Positions 28,168 through 36,991 of a stretch of 64,000 nt of DNA are shown piece after piece. Under the pieces are notes generated by a model, which saw nothing but the letters and a program-made list of their open reading frames with translations, was not told where the DNA came from and ran no database searches. The translations under genes were made by a program, and so were the position numbers. How positions within the stretch are numbered: the stretch's first letter is position 1; the number at the start of each line of letters is the position of its first letter. Origin of the DNA: Micromonospora musae (GTDB taxonomy: Bacteria; Actinomycetota; Actinomycetes; Mycobacteriales; Micromonosporaceae); the NCBI RefSeq assembly GCF_003626635.1, contig NZ_RAZT01000003.1:310001-374000 (forward strand), in the 5' to 3' direction.

Positions 28168-28199
28168 CCCCACTCTACTCCACTTCCCTCCACCTGCAA
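28168..28199 (-). promoter_or_regulatory. mraZ promoter with MraZ-type operator boxes
   Basis: On the minus strand GTGGAG, GTGGAG and GTGGGG begin at exact 10-bp steps (plus-strand positions 28188-28193, 28178-28183 and 28168-28173). This is the periodic layout known for MraZ sites. They cover a promoter, TTGCAG (28194-28199) and TAGAGT (28172-28177), with a 16-bp spacer, so bound MraZ would block polymerase. Sequence seen directly; binding inferred. Confidence 0.7.
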
Positions 28200-28410
28200 C
28201 CAGAAATGCCCGCGTGGCGCGACCGATCCGCGCCTAAAACCGCACGTCACGGCGGGTGGGGCGGAGTGGAGGGCCGGAGCCGCCCACCGACCGCGTCCGC
28301 TTTCCGACATTGATCGACTCCGTCCGGCGGAGCCGGAATCGGCCGCCCGCCAGAGCGCCCCGGCCGAACGGTTCGCCGTCGGTGGCGATCTGGCGAGACC
28401 GATGGTCCGG

Positions 28411-28416
28411 TAACCT
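28411..28416 (+). promoter_or_regulatory. -10 box of leaderless murT promoter
   Basis: TAACCT followed by 7 nt and the GTG of murT, with no Shine-Dalgarno sequence. This fits a leaderless murT-gatD transcript. Confidence 0.55.
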
Positions 28417-28423
28417 CGCTCGC

Positions 28424-29686
28424 GTGACGGACGCGAAGATGCCCCTGCGGGCGAAGGTGGCCAGCTCCGTGTCCCGGACCGCCGCGGCGTTGTCGCGCGC
28501 CGCGGGCCGGGGTGACGGCTCGGTGATCGGCGGATGGATCGGACTCAAGATCGACCCAGACCTGCTCGCGCACCTCGCCGCCGGTCGGGCGATCGCGCTC
28601 GTCTCCGGCACCAACGGCAAGACGACCACGACCCGGCTGGCCGCGGCCGCGGTCGGCGTGCTGGGCAAGGTCGCCACCAACTCCTTCGGCGCGAACATGC
28701 CGACCGGCCACACCTCCGCCCTGGCCAAGGCGGGCAGCACCCCCTACGCGGTGCTCGAGGTGGACGAGCACTACCTGGCCCAGGTGCTGGAGGCGACCGA
28801 GCCGCACGTGGTGGCGCTGCTCAACCTCTCCCGCGACCAGCTCGACCGCGCCAAGGAGGTCGCCATGATGGCGCAGCTCTGGCGGGCCGCCCTGGTCCGG
28901 CACCAGGACATCCGGGTGGTGGCCAACGCCGACGACCCGATGGTCGTCTGGGCGGCCACGCCGCCGCCCAACCACGACCACCGGATCAACCCGCCGCAGG
29001 TGACCTGGTTCAGCGCGGGACAGCGCTGGCACGACGACTCGTGGGTCTGCCCCGAGTGCGGCTCCACCATCCAGCGCTCCGGTGACCAGTGGTGGTGCAC
29101 CGGCTGCCCGCTGCGCCGCCCCCAGCCGCAGTGGACGGTGGAGGACGACGGCGTGCTGGACCCGACCGGCGCCTGGCACAAGGTCTCCCTCCAGCTACCC
29201 GGCAAGGTGAACGTCGGCAACGCGGCGACCGCGCTGGCCGTGGCCGCGGAGTTCGGCGTACGCCCCGTCGACGCGGTCTCCCGGCTCTCCAGCGTCACCT
29301 CGATCGCCGGCCGCTACGCGCAGGTCGAGCGGGACGGGCGGCACATCCGGCTGCTGCTGGCCAAGAACCCGGCCAGCTGGCTGGAGGCGTTCGACATGGC
29401 CGACGTGGCGCCCACCCTGCTGTCGATCAACGCGCGGGACCCCGACGGGCTGGACACCTCCTGGCTCTTCGACGTCGACTTCGCCCCGCTGCGCGGCCGG
29501 CAGGTGCTGATCACCGGCGACCGGGCGTACGACCTGGCCGTCCGGCTCGACGTCAACGACGTGCCGTTCCAGCACATACGGAGCTTCGACGAGGCGGTCC
29601 GCGCGGTGCCCCCGGGGCGCCTCGAGGTCATCGCCAACTACACCGCGTTCCAGGACATCCGAGCGGAGTTGGACCGTGTCAACTGA
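28424..29686 (+). CDS. murT: Lipid II isoglutaminyl synthase subunit MurT
   Basis: A protein of 420 residues, Mur-ligase fold. The P-loop GTNGKTTTTR is at about 61-70, ATNSFGANMPTGH and ALLNLSRDQLDR follow, and a zinc ribbon is inserted (CPECG about 209, WCTGC about 225). The C-terminal DUF1727 domain, which binds GatD, starts near AGRYAQVE. With GatD it amidates the alpha-carboxyl of D-Glu in lipid II, giving D-isoglutamine. The GTG at 28424 is chosen for the TAACCT box 7 nt upstream. It overlaps gatD by 11 bp. Confidence 0.95.
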   Translation: MTDAKMPLRAKVASSVSRTAAALSRAAGRGDGSVIGGWIGLKIDPDLLAHLAAGRAIALVSGTNGKTTTTRLAAAAVGVLGKVATNSFGANMPTGHTSALAKAGSTPYAVLEVDEHYLAQVLEATEPHVVALLNLSRDQLDRAKEVAMMAQLWRAALVRHQDIRVVANADDPMVVWAATPPPNHDHRINPPQVTWFSAGQRWHDDSWVCPECGSTIQRSGDQWWCTGCPLRRPQPQWTVEDDGVLDPTGAWHKVSLQLPGKVNVGNAATALAVAAEFGVRPVDAVSRLSSVTSIAGRYAQVERDGRHIRLLLAKNPASWLEAFDMADVAPTLLSINARDPDGLDTSWLFDVDFAPLRGRQVLITGDRAYDLAVRLDVNDVPFQHIRSFDEAVRAVPPGRLEVIANYTAFQDIRAELDRVN

Positions 29687-30395
29687 GAGCCTGCGCATCG
29701 TCTGGGTCTACCCCGACCTGCTCTCCACCTACGGCGACCGGGGCAACGCCCTGATCCTCGCCCGGCGCGCCCGCCAGCGCGGCCTGCCGATCGAGGTGCT
29801 GGAGGTCCGCTCCGACCAGCGGCTGCCCGCCACCGCGGACATCTACCTCGTCGGCGGCGGCGAGGACGGCCCGCAGGCGCTGGGCGCGCAACGGCTGATC
29901 GCCGACGGCTCGCTGCACCGCGCCGTGGCCCAGGGCTCGGTCGTGTTCGGGGTCTGCGCCGGCTACCAGCTGCTCGGCAACTCGTTCTTCGCCAAGGGCA
30001 CCAAGTGCGCCGGGCTGGAGCTGCTCGACATCACCTCCGACCGGGGCGAGACCCGGGCCGTCGGTGAGCTGACCGGCGACATCGACGCCCGGCTGGGGAT
30101 TCCGCCGCTGAGCGGCTTCGAGAACCACGGTGGCCGTACCCACCTCGGGCCGGACGTCTCCCCGCTGGCCCGGGTCACCGCCGGCGTCGGCAACGACGGC
30201 GCCAGCGAGGGCGCCTGGCGCGGCAAGCTGCTCGGGACGTATTCGCACGGTCCGGCGCTGGCCCGCAACCCCGCCCTCGCCGACCTGCTGCTGCGCTGGG
30301 CCACCGGGATCCACCAGCTGCCGCCGCTGGACGACACCTGGTCCGACCGGCTCCGGTCCGAGCGCCGCGCCGCGGTGGCCGCCGCCCGCGCATGA
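29676..30395 (+). CDS. gatD: Lipid II isoglutaminyl synthase glutaminase subunit GatD
   Basis: A protein of 239 residues, class I (triad) glutamine amidotransferase of the CobB/CobQ type. It contains VYPDLLSTYGDRGN at the start, the nucleophile Cys in FGVCAGYQLLG (about 94), and the His in GTYSHGP (about 190). It hydrolyses glutamine and passes ammonia to MurT. The GTG start lies inside the end of murT, so the subunits are translationally coupled. Confidence 0.95.
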   Translation: MSTESLRIVWVYPDLLSTYGDRGNALILARRARQRGLPIEVLEVRSDQRLPATADIYLVGGGEDGPQALGAQRLIADGSLHRAVAQGSVVFGVCAGYQLLGNSFFAKGTKCAGLELLDITSDRGETRAVGELTGDIDARLGIPPLSGFENHGGRTHLGPDVSPLARVTAGVGNDGASEGAWRGKLLGTYSHGPALARNPALADLLLRWATGIHQLPPLDDTWSDRLRSERRAAVAAARA

Positions 30396-31090
30396 CACCC
30401 GCCGTCCGGCGGCTGCTGCGGCAGCCGTCGGCCGTCCGGTTCGCGCTGCTGCTGCTCGTGATCGCGGCGTGCGGCCTGCTGCTGCTCCTGGTACCCCGGC
30501 CGGATCCGTCCGAGCTGCCCGGGCTGGCCGACCGGCTCGGCGGCTTCGCGCCGCTCGCGGCGGTCCTCGGCGGCGCGCTGCTGCTGGTCGCGCTGGTTCC
30601 GCGTACCTTCATCACCCTCGCCTCGGGCGCGATCTTCGGCCCGTTGGAGGGCGCCGGGTACGCGCTGACCGCGGCGCTGGTGGCCGCCGCCATCGGCTTC
30701 ACTGTCGGCCGGCTGCTGGGGCGGGAGTTCGTCGCCGCCCGGGTTCGCGGCCGACTGGCCCGGCTCGACGGCTGGTTCGCCCGGCAGAGCGTGCTCGGGG
30801 TGATCACCGTCCGGCTGCTGCCGATCGCCGGCTTCGGGCTGGTCAGCTACGGCTACGGCACCACCGCGGCGCGGCTGCTGCCGTTCCTCGCCGGCAGCGT
30901 GATCGCCGCGGTACCGAGCGCGTTCGGTTACGCCGCGGTCGGCGCCGCGGTCACCTCGCCCGGCGACGTGCAGTGGTTCGCCGTGGCCCCCGCAGGCCTC
31001 GGTCTGGTCGCCGGCGCGATCCTGGTCCGGCGGCTGTGGCGGGCGGAGCGGCGCCGGCGGAGCGCGCCGGAGGGCCCCGGTGTCCGATAG
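30392..31090 (+). CDS. TVP38/TMEM64 (VTT domain) membrane protein
   Basis: A protein of 232 residues with about five or six membrane segments. The VTT (SNARE-associated) core is PRTFITLASGAIFGPLEGAG, then AAAIGFTVGRLLGREF and the hairpin RLLPIAGFGLVSYGYGTT. Related DedA/TVP38 proteins move lipids between leaflets, and some affect undecaprenyl phosphate recycling. A link with the cell-wall genes beside it is inference. The start overlaps gatD as ATGA. Confidence 0.88.
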   Translation: MTPAVRRLLRQPSAVRFALLLLVIAACGLLLLLVPRPDPSELPGLADRLGGFAPLAAVLGGALLLVALVPRTFITLASGAIFGPLEGAGYALTAALVAAAIGFTVGRLLGREFVAARVRGRLARLDGWFARQSVLGVITVRLLPIAGFGLVSYGYGTTAARLLPFLAGSVIAAVPSAFGYAAVGAAVTSPGDVQWFAVAPAGLGLVAGAILVRRLWRAERRRRSAPEGPGVR

Positions 31091-31871
31091 ACCGGATCCC
31101 GCGGACCGCCCCGCCGGCGTCGACGCCGCCGAGCCGCTGCCCGGGGGCTTCATCGCCGAGGTGCTCCGCGTCGGCGACAGCGTCCGTCGCACGGCGCCGG
31201 CGGACGACGACTTCGTGGCCGCGTTGCTCGCACATCTCGCGCGCACGGATCTCGCGCCCCGGCACCTCGGCACCGACGAGCACGGCCGGCAGGTGCTCAG
31301 CTACGTCGAGGGCCGGGTGCCGTGGCGCGACCGCGAGGACCCCGCGTACTTCGCCGACCCGGCGCTGGTCGCGCTGGCCGGGCTGATCCGGCGCCTGCAC
31401 GACGCCTGCGCCGGCAGCCCGCTGGCCGGTACCGCCGAGACTGTCTGCCACGGCGACCTGTCGCCGAAGAACACGGTGTACCGAGACACCCCGGGCGGGC
31501 CGCTGCCGATCGTGTTCCTCGACTGGGACCGCGCCGGCCCCGGCCGGCGGATCGAGGACGTGGCCTTCGCCGGCTGGCACTGGGCCGAGCTCGGCGACGG
31601 CGCCGACCCGGCGGAGCTGGCCCGCCGCTGCGCGCTGCTCTGCGACGCCTACGAGGGGCGGGCCGAAGAGCTGCTCCCCCGGGCCGAACTGCTCGGGGTC
31701 ATGCTCGACCAGATCGAGGGCACGTGGCGGGGCATCTCCGCCGGCGCCGACCGGGACGAGCCCGGCATGCGCCGGTTGCGCGCCGCCGGGGCGGTCGAGA
31801 CCGTACGCGGCTGGCACGACTGGCTACGCCGGCACCGCCCGACGGTCGAGGCCGCACTCGACCTGGCCTGA
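31080..31871 (+). CDS. APH/choline-kinase fold phosphotransferase
   Basis: A protein of 263 residues with the kinase core VCHGDLSPKNTVY (HGD catalytic loop) and IVFLDWDRAGPGRRIEDVAF (metal-binding Asp). The first ~25 residues are acidic. The substrate cannot be told from sequence: aminoglycosides, choline, homoserine and others are possible. The GTG start overlaps the previous gene by 11 bp, so it is the last gene of the murT-gatD operon. Low-complexity repeats follow directly. Confidence 0.82.
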   Translation: MSDRPDPADRPAGVDAAEPLPGGFIAEVLRVGDSVRRTAPADDDFVAALLAHLARTDLAPRHLGTDEHGRQVLSYVEGRVPWRDREDPAYFADPALVALAGLIRRLHDACAGSPLAGTAETVCHGDLSPKNTVYRDTPGGPLPIVFLDWDRAGPGRRIEDVAFAGWHWAELGDGADPAELARRCALLCDAYEGRAEELLPRAELLGVMLDQIEGTWRGISAGADRDEPGMRRLRAAGAVETVRGWHDWLRRHRPTVEAALDLA

Positions 31872-31873
31872 CC

Positions 31874-31969
31874 GGCTCGGCTCGTTTTGGCTCGGCTCGT
31901 TTTGGCTCGGCTCGGTTTGGTTTGGCTCGGCTCGGTTTGGCTCGGCCCGGTTTGGCCCGGCTCGGCTCG
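31874..31969. repeat. GGCTCGGCTCGGTTT-type tandem repeat
   Basis: About six imperfect copies of a 10-15 bp unit made of GGCTCGGCTCG followed by TTTT or GTTT. The array starts directly after the kinase stop codon and has an abrupt T-rich character on the plus strand. Confidence 0.8.
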
Positions 31970-32141
31970 TGCCGTGGCAGCCGCCGGCTCTTGGCAGCGC
32001 CCCGCGGAGCCTTTCGAGCTGATGTCAGAAACGACTCGGACGCCGACGCCAACTCCGACTCACACGGGGATCGAATTGACACGTTCGGATCGGTCGACCC
32101 GCCTGGTTCGGGTTGACCCACCCTGACCCGCCCGGGTCGGG

Positions 32142-32219
32142 TTGATCCACTCGACATCCATGAAGTCGGGGCGATAACCCGCCGTTGATACCCCGACTTC
32201 AATGAAGTCGAGTTGATCA
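32142..32219. repeat. TTGATC...GATCA palindromic repeat, copy 1
   Basis: The arms are about 29 nt. The inner 10 bp are perfect, GAAGTCGGGG (32162-32171) against CCCCGACTTC (32191-32200), and the outer parts (TGATCCACTCGAC and GTCGAGTTGATCA) have few mismatches. The loop is 19 nt. It resembles the sequence at 41310-41386 in length, order of blocks and termini. Confidence 0.7.
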
Positions 32220-32360
32220 GCGCCGGTTCGGGGCTCACTGTCGGCCGACGCCAACTCGAGACGCCGACGCCGACTCAGCTGCCGGCTCAGACGCGATGCC
32301 GACTCAGACGGCGATGCCGACAGATGACCGCTTGAGTCTTTGGTGACGTCAGTTCCACAG

Positions 32361-32550
32361 GCGCGGCGACCGAGCTCGACCGCGGTGCCGCAAACCGCGC
32401 GTGGCGACCGGGTACCGCCGCCTGCCTCGGCCGCGATGCCGCAAACCGCGCGGCGACCAGGTACCGCCACCGACCTCGACCGCGATGCCGCAATCGCGGC
32501 GACCGGGTACCGCCGCCGACCTCGACAGCGGTGCCGCAAACCGGGCGCGG
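32361..32550. repeat. 46-51 bp tandem repeat
   Basis: Units start at GCGRTGCCGCAA at 32382, 32433, 32482 and 32528, giving periods of 51, 49 and 46 bp. A partial unit lies before and another after. Each unit contains CGGCGACCGGGTACCGCC and ends with CTCGAC. The copies differ, so it is an old or decaying array; no coding function seen. Confidence 0.75.
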
Positions 32551-32622
32551 TGCACGGCGCGCCGGCCGACCAGGACGAACCCGCCGTGGGCGCGCCCGAC
32601 GAGGGCGCGCCCACCAGCCGGT

Positions 32623-35463
32623 TCAGAGCACGACCGAGACCATCCGGCCCTTCACCACGATCACCTTGCGCGGATCCTTGCCGCCCAGGGTCGCGGCCAC
32701 CGCCTCCAGGGCGCCGGCGCGGACCGTCTCCTCCGACGCGTCGGCGGGGACCTCGACCCGGCCGCGGACCTTCCCGTTGACCTGCACCGGGTAGGTGACC
32801 GTCTCGGCCACCAGCAGCGCCGGGTCGGCGACCGGGAAGTCCGCGTACGTCAGCGAGGTGTCGTGCCCCAGCCGCCGCCACAGCTCCTCGGCCACGTGCG
32901 GGGCGAACGGCGCCAGCATCAGCACCAGCGGCTCGGCCACCTCACGTGGGGTGGCGGGCAGCCGGGTCAGCGCGTTGGTCAGCTCGATCAGCTTGGCGAT
33001 CGCGGTGTTGAACCGGATCCCGTCCATGTCGGCCCGGACCCCGTCGACGGCCTTGTGCAGCAGCCGCCGGGTCGCCTCGTCGGCCGGCTCGTCGGTGACC
33101 CGCAGCGCACCGGTCTGCTCGTCGACGACGGCCCGCCAGACCCGCTGCAGGAACCGGTAGGAGCCGACGACCGCCCGGGTCTCCCACGGGCGGGACACCT
33201 CCAGCGGGCCCATCGACATCTCGTAGACCCGGAACGTGTCCGCCCCGTACGCCTCGCACATCTCGTCCGGCGTGACGACGTTCTTCAGCGACTTGCCCAT
33301 CTTGCCGTACTCGCGATTGACCACGTCATCGCCCAGGTAGTAGCCGCCGTCGCGCTCGATGACCTCCTCGGCCTGCACGTAGCTGCCCCGGGAGTCGGTG
33401 TACGCGTACGCCTGGATCATGCCCTGGTTGAACAGCTTGCGGAACGGCTCGAACGACGACACGTGGCCCAGGTCGAACAGCACCTTGTGCCAGAACCGGG
33501 CGTACAGCAGGTGCAGTACGGCATGCTCGGCGCCGCCCACGTACAGGTCGGTGCCGCCGCAGTCGCCCTCGCCGCGCGGGCCCATCCAGTACCGCTCGTT
33601 CTCCGCATCCACGAAGCGGGAGGTGTTGGTCGGGTCCAGGTAACGCAGCTCGTACCAGCAGGAGCCGGCCCACTGCGGCATCACGTTGGTCTCCCGGGTG
33701 TACCGCTTCGGGCCGTCCCCCAGGTCCAGTTCGACCTCGACCCAGTCGCGGGCCCGCGACAGCGGCGTCTCCGGGTTGCTGTCGGCGTCGTCCGGGGCGA
33801 ACGTCCGCGGTGAGAAGTCCTCCACCTCGGGCAGCTCGACCGGCAGCATCTCCTCCGGCAGCGCGATGGCGGCACCGGTCTCGTCGTACACGATCGGGAA
33901 CGGCTCGCCCCAGTAACGCTGCCGGCTGAACAGCCAGTCGCGCAGCCGGTAGGTGACCGTGCCGCGGCCGTGCCCGTTCGCCTCCAGCCACTCGATGATG
34001 CTGGCCTTGGCCTCGGCGACCGCCAGGCCGTTCAGGTCCAGGCCGCGCTCGGGCGCCGCGCTGTTGATCGCCGGGCCGTCGCCGGTGTACGCCTTGCCGT
34101 CGAAGCCCTCGGCGGGCTGCACCGTCCGGACGATCGGCAGGTCGAAGACCTCGGCGAAGGCCCAGTCCCGCTCGTCCTGGGCGGGAACCGCCATGATCGC
34201 CCCGGTGCCGTAGCCGGCCAGCACGTAGTCCGCGATGAAGATCGGGACCTGCGCGCCGTTGACCGGATTGGTGGCGTACGCCCCGACGAAGACGCCGGTC
34301 TTCTCCTTCGTGTCGGCCTGCCGCTCGACGTCGGTCTTGGCCGCGGCCGCCTTGCGGTACGCCTCGACGGCGGCCCGCGGGCTGGCGTGCCCGCCGGTCC
34401 AGGACTCCTTGGTCCCCTCCGGCCAGGTCGCCGGCACCAGCGCGTCGACCAGCTCGTGCTCCGGCGCCAGCACCATGTAGGTGGCTCCGAAGACCGTGTC
34501 CGGCCGGGTGGTGAACACCCGGACCGGCTCGGCGGCCGTCGGGAAGTCGATGTGCGCGCCCTGGGACCGGCCGATCCAGTTGCGCTGCATCAGCTTGATC
34601 GCGTCGGGCCAGTCCAGCGTGTCCAGGTCGTCCAGCAGCCGGTCACCGTACGCGGTGATCCGCATCATCCACTGCTTCAGGTTCCGCTTGAAGACCGGGA
34701 AGTTGCCCCGCTCCGAGCGGCCGTCCGCGGTGACCTCCTCGTTGGCCAGCACGGTGCCCAGACCCGGGCACCAGTTCACCGGCGCCTGCGAGACGTACGC
34801 CAGCCGATGGCCGTCGACGATCTCCCGGCGCTCGGCCACGGACAGCTCGGCCCACGGACGGCCATCCGGCGTCGGCCGGGTGCCGCCGGAGAACTCGGCG
34901 ATCAGCTCGGCGATCGGCCGGGCGCGCTCGGCGTCCCGGTCGTACCAGGAGTTGAAGATCTGCAGGAAGATCCACTGGGTCCAGCGGTAGAAGTCCGTGT
35001 CGATGGTGGCGACCGAACGGCGCTCGTCGTGAGCCAGGCCCAGCCGGCGCAGCTGCGCCTTGTACCGCTGGATGTTCTGCTCGGTGGTGGTCCTGGGGTG
35101 GGTGCCGGTCTGCACCGCGTACTGCTCGGCGGGCAGGCCGAACGCGTCGAAGCCCATCGCGTGCAGCACGTTCCGGCCGGCCATCCGCTGGTAGCGGGCA
35201 AAGCAGTCGGTGCCGATGTAGCCCAGCGGGTGCCCGACGTGCAGGCCCGCCCCGGACGGGTAGGGGAACATGTCCAGCACGTAGAGCTTCTCCGCGCCCG
35301 CCCGGGGGTGGTCGGGGTCGGCCAGCGGCCCGGTCGGGTTGGGGGCGTGGAAGGTGCCCTCCCGCTCCCAGATGTCCTGCCAACGGTTCTCGATCTCGTC
35401 GGCCAGGGCCGCGGTGTACCGGAACGGGGGAATGTCGCCCGCCGGTGCGGCTGCCTCACTCAT
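32623..35463 (-). CDS. leuS: Leucyl-tRNA synthetase
   Basis: A protein of 946 residues, class Ia synthetase. The HIGH box is HVGH at about 75-78 within [17 protein letters not shown]. The editing domain carries [19 protein letters not shown]. The KMSKS box reads KMGKS (about 720) in [11 protein letters not shown]. The anticodon-binding domain and the C-terminal [13 protein letters not shown] complete it. The ATG at 35463 has GAGGAG upstream and is preferred over an upstream in-frame start. Transcription probably passes a leucine attenuator at 35555-35657. Confidence 0.97.
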   Translation of the reverse strand: MSEAAAPAGDIPPFRYTAALADEIENRWQDIWEREGTFHAPNPTGPLADPDHPRAGAEKLYVLDMFPYPSGAGLHVGHPLGYIGTDCFARYQRMAGRNVLHAMGFDAFGLPAEQYAVQTGTHPRTTTEQNIQRYKAQLRRLGLAHDERRSVATIDTDFYRWTQWIFLQIFNSWYDRDAERARPIAELIAEFSGGTRPTPDGRPWAELSVAERREIVDGHRLAYVSQAPVNWCPGLGTVLANEEVTADGRSERGNFPVFKRNLKQWMMRITAYGDRLLDDLDTLDWPDAIKLMQRNWIGRSQGAHIDFPTAAEPVRVFTTRPDTVFGATYMVLAPEHELVDALVPATWPEGTKESWTGGHASPRAAVEAYRKAAAAKTDVERQADTKEKTGVFVGAYATNPVNGAQVPIFIADYVLAGYGTGAIMAVPAQDERDWAFAEVFDLPIVRTVQPAEGFDGKAYTGDGPAINSAAPERGLDLNGLAVAEAKASIIEWLEANGHGRGTVTYRLRDWLFSRQRYWGEPFPIVYDETGAAIALPEEMLPVELPEVEDFSPRTFAPDDADSNPETPLSRARDWVEVELDLGDGPKRYTRETNVMPQWAGSCWYELRYLDPTNTSRFVDAENERYWMGPRGEGDCGGTDLYVGGAEHAVLHLLYARFWHKVLFDLGHVSSFEPFRKLFNQGMIQAYAYTDSRGSYVQAEEVIERDGGYYLGDDVVNREYGKMGKSLKNVVTPDEMCEAYGADTFRVYEMSMGPLEVSRPWETRAVVGSYRFLQRVWRAVVDEQTGALRVTDEPADEATRRLLHKAVDGVRADMDGIRFNTAIAKLIELTNALTRLPATPREVAEPLVLMLAPFAPHVAEELWRRLGHDTSLTYADFPVADPALLVAETVTYPVQVNGKVRGRVEVPADASEETVRAGALEAVAATLGGKDPRKVIVVKGRMVSVVL

Positions 35464-35554
35464 CGCGTCTCCTCGCGTCGCTCGGCGCGGTCGTCTCGTG
35501 CGGTCTGCTGGTGCTCGCCGCCCGCCCGCCCACCGGCTGGCGGGCGACGGGCAC

Positions 35555-35580
35555 AAAAAAGCCCCTCACGCAGGAGGGGC
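35555..35580 (-). terminator. Attenuator terminator in the leuS leader
   Basis: On the minus strand GCCCCTC-loop-GAGGGGC (35561-35580) is followed by TTTTTT (35555-35560). It is the only hairpin with a clear T-run that I found in the window, and it lies between the Leu-rich leader peptide and leuS. Confidence 0.85.
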
Positions 35581-35582
35581 CG

Positions 35583-35615
35583 CCGTGCTGTCGCGCGTTC
35601 AGCGCATCAGCACGG
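35583..35615 (-). promoter_or_regulatory. Leader stem upstream of the leuS attenuator
   Basis: Perfect 8-bp arms CCGTGCTG and CAGCACGG. The 5' arm of the RNA covers the last codons (Pro-Cys-stop) of the leader peptide, so ribosome position would decide whether it folds. It resembles the pause stem of amino-acid attenuators. A strong antiterminator pairing could not be fixed by eye. Confidence 0.55.
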
Positions 35616-35645
35616 CTCGGTAAGAAGCAGGAAGACTCCGGCCAT
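35607..35645 (-). CDS. Leucine leader peptide of leuS (12 residues)
   Basis: The reading frame encodes MAGVFLLLTEPC and stops. It has three adjacent leucine codons (CTG CTT CTT). CTT is a rare leucine codon in DNA this GC-rich, which would favour stalling. A TACACT box stands 6 nt before the ATG, so the leader is probably leaderless, and a stem plus a T-run terminator follow before leuS. The arrangement is that of ribosome-mediated attenuation: when Leu-tRNA is scarce the ribosome stalls and leuS is transcribed. Attenuation of aminoacyl-tRNA synthetase genes is known in actinobacteria. Confidence 0.8.
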   Translation of the reverse strand: MAGVFLLLTEPC

Positions 35646-35651
35646 GACGGC

Positions 35652-35657
35652 AGTGTA
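35652..35657 (-). promoter_or_regulatory. -10 box of the leuS leader transcript
   Basis: TACACT on the minus strand, 6 nt before the leader-peptide ATG. No strong -35 hexamer is seen at 16-18 bp further upstream. Confidence 0.5.
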
Positions 35658-35823
35658 CCCCCAGCTCCGGCGGGACCGGTGGCCCGCCACCACGCCTCGG
35701 GACGCCGGCCACCGCGCCGCCGGGACAGCCGGACCGAGGGGCGTACGGTCCCCCAACCTGACGAATATTCGGGGCGTAACCGGCGGTCTGACCGTGGGGG
35801 TCGGCGATCACGACAAACATGGT

Positions 35824-35909
35824 TAGCCTGAGAGGCCAGTGAGATTTGTGCGGCAGACGAGGCTCGGCGTCGCGAACCCAACGACGGGTCCAGCTGCTCT
35901 ATACAGAGC
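35824..35909 (+). promoter_or_regulatory. moxR upstream region: TAGCCT box and small palindrome
   Basis: TAGCCT at 35824-35829 could be the -10 box of the moxR operon, giving a leader of about 100 nt. Inside it lies GCTCT-ATAC-AGAGC (35896-35909), a short palindrome that could be an operator or contain a second -10 (TATACA). Evidence is sequence appearance only. Confidence 0.35.
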
Positions 35910-35937
35910 TGCCGTTCCGGCGACGAGGAGGAGGCCC

Positions 35938-36990
<1,053 letters not shown>

Positions 36991-36991
36991 C

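Larger units (their letters stand above)
28085..28423. other. mraZ / murT divergent intergenic region
   Basis: These 339 bp separate mraZ (minus) from murT (plus). The mraZ side holds the promoter and GTGG boxes at 28168-28199. The murT side holds a TAACCT box at 28411-28416. Between about 28200 and 28400 I see no gene; ORFs running through it are extensions of murT upstream of its real start. Confidence 0.6.
31872..32622. other. Gene-free region with three repeat types (750 bp)
   Basis: No supportable gene lies between the kinase and the end of leuS (both transcripts end here). From left to right it holds a T/C-rich 15-bp array (31874-31969), a palindromic element (32142-32219), ACGCCGACGCC-type simple repeats (about 32240-32325) and a 46-51 bp tandem array (32361-32550). 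ORFs drawn through it follow the repeats and have no family resemblance. Confidence 0.7.

Noticed and set aside
32361..32550. Tandem repeats considered as a CRISPR array
   Set aside because: The units are contiguous with no unique spacers, periods vary, and there are no cas genes.
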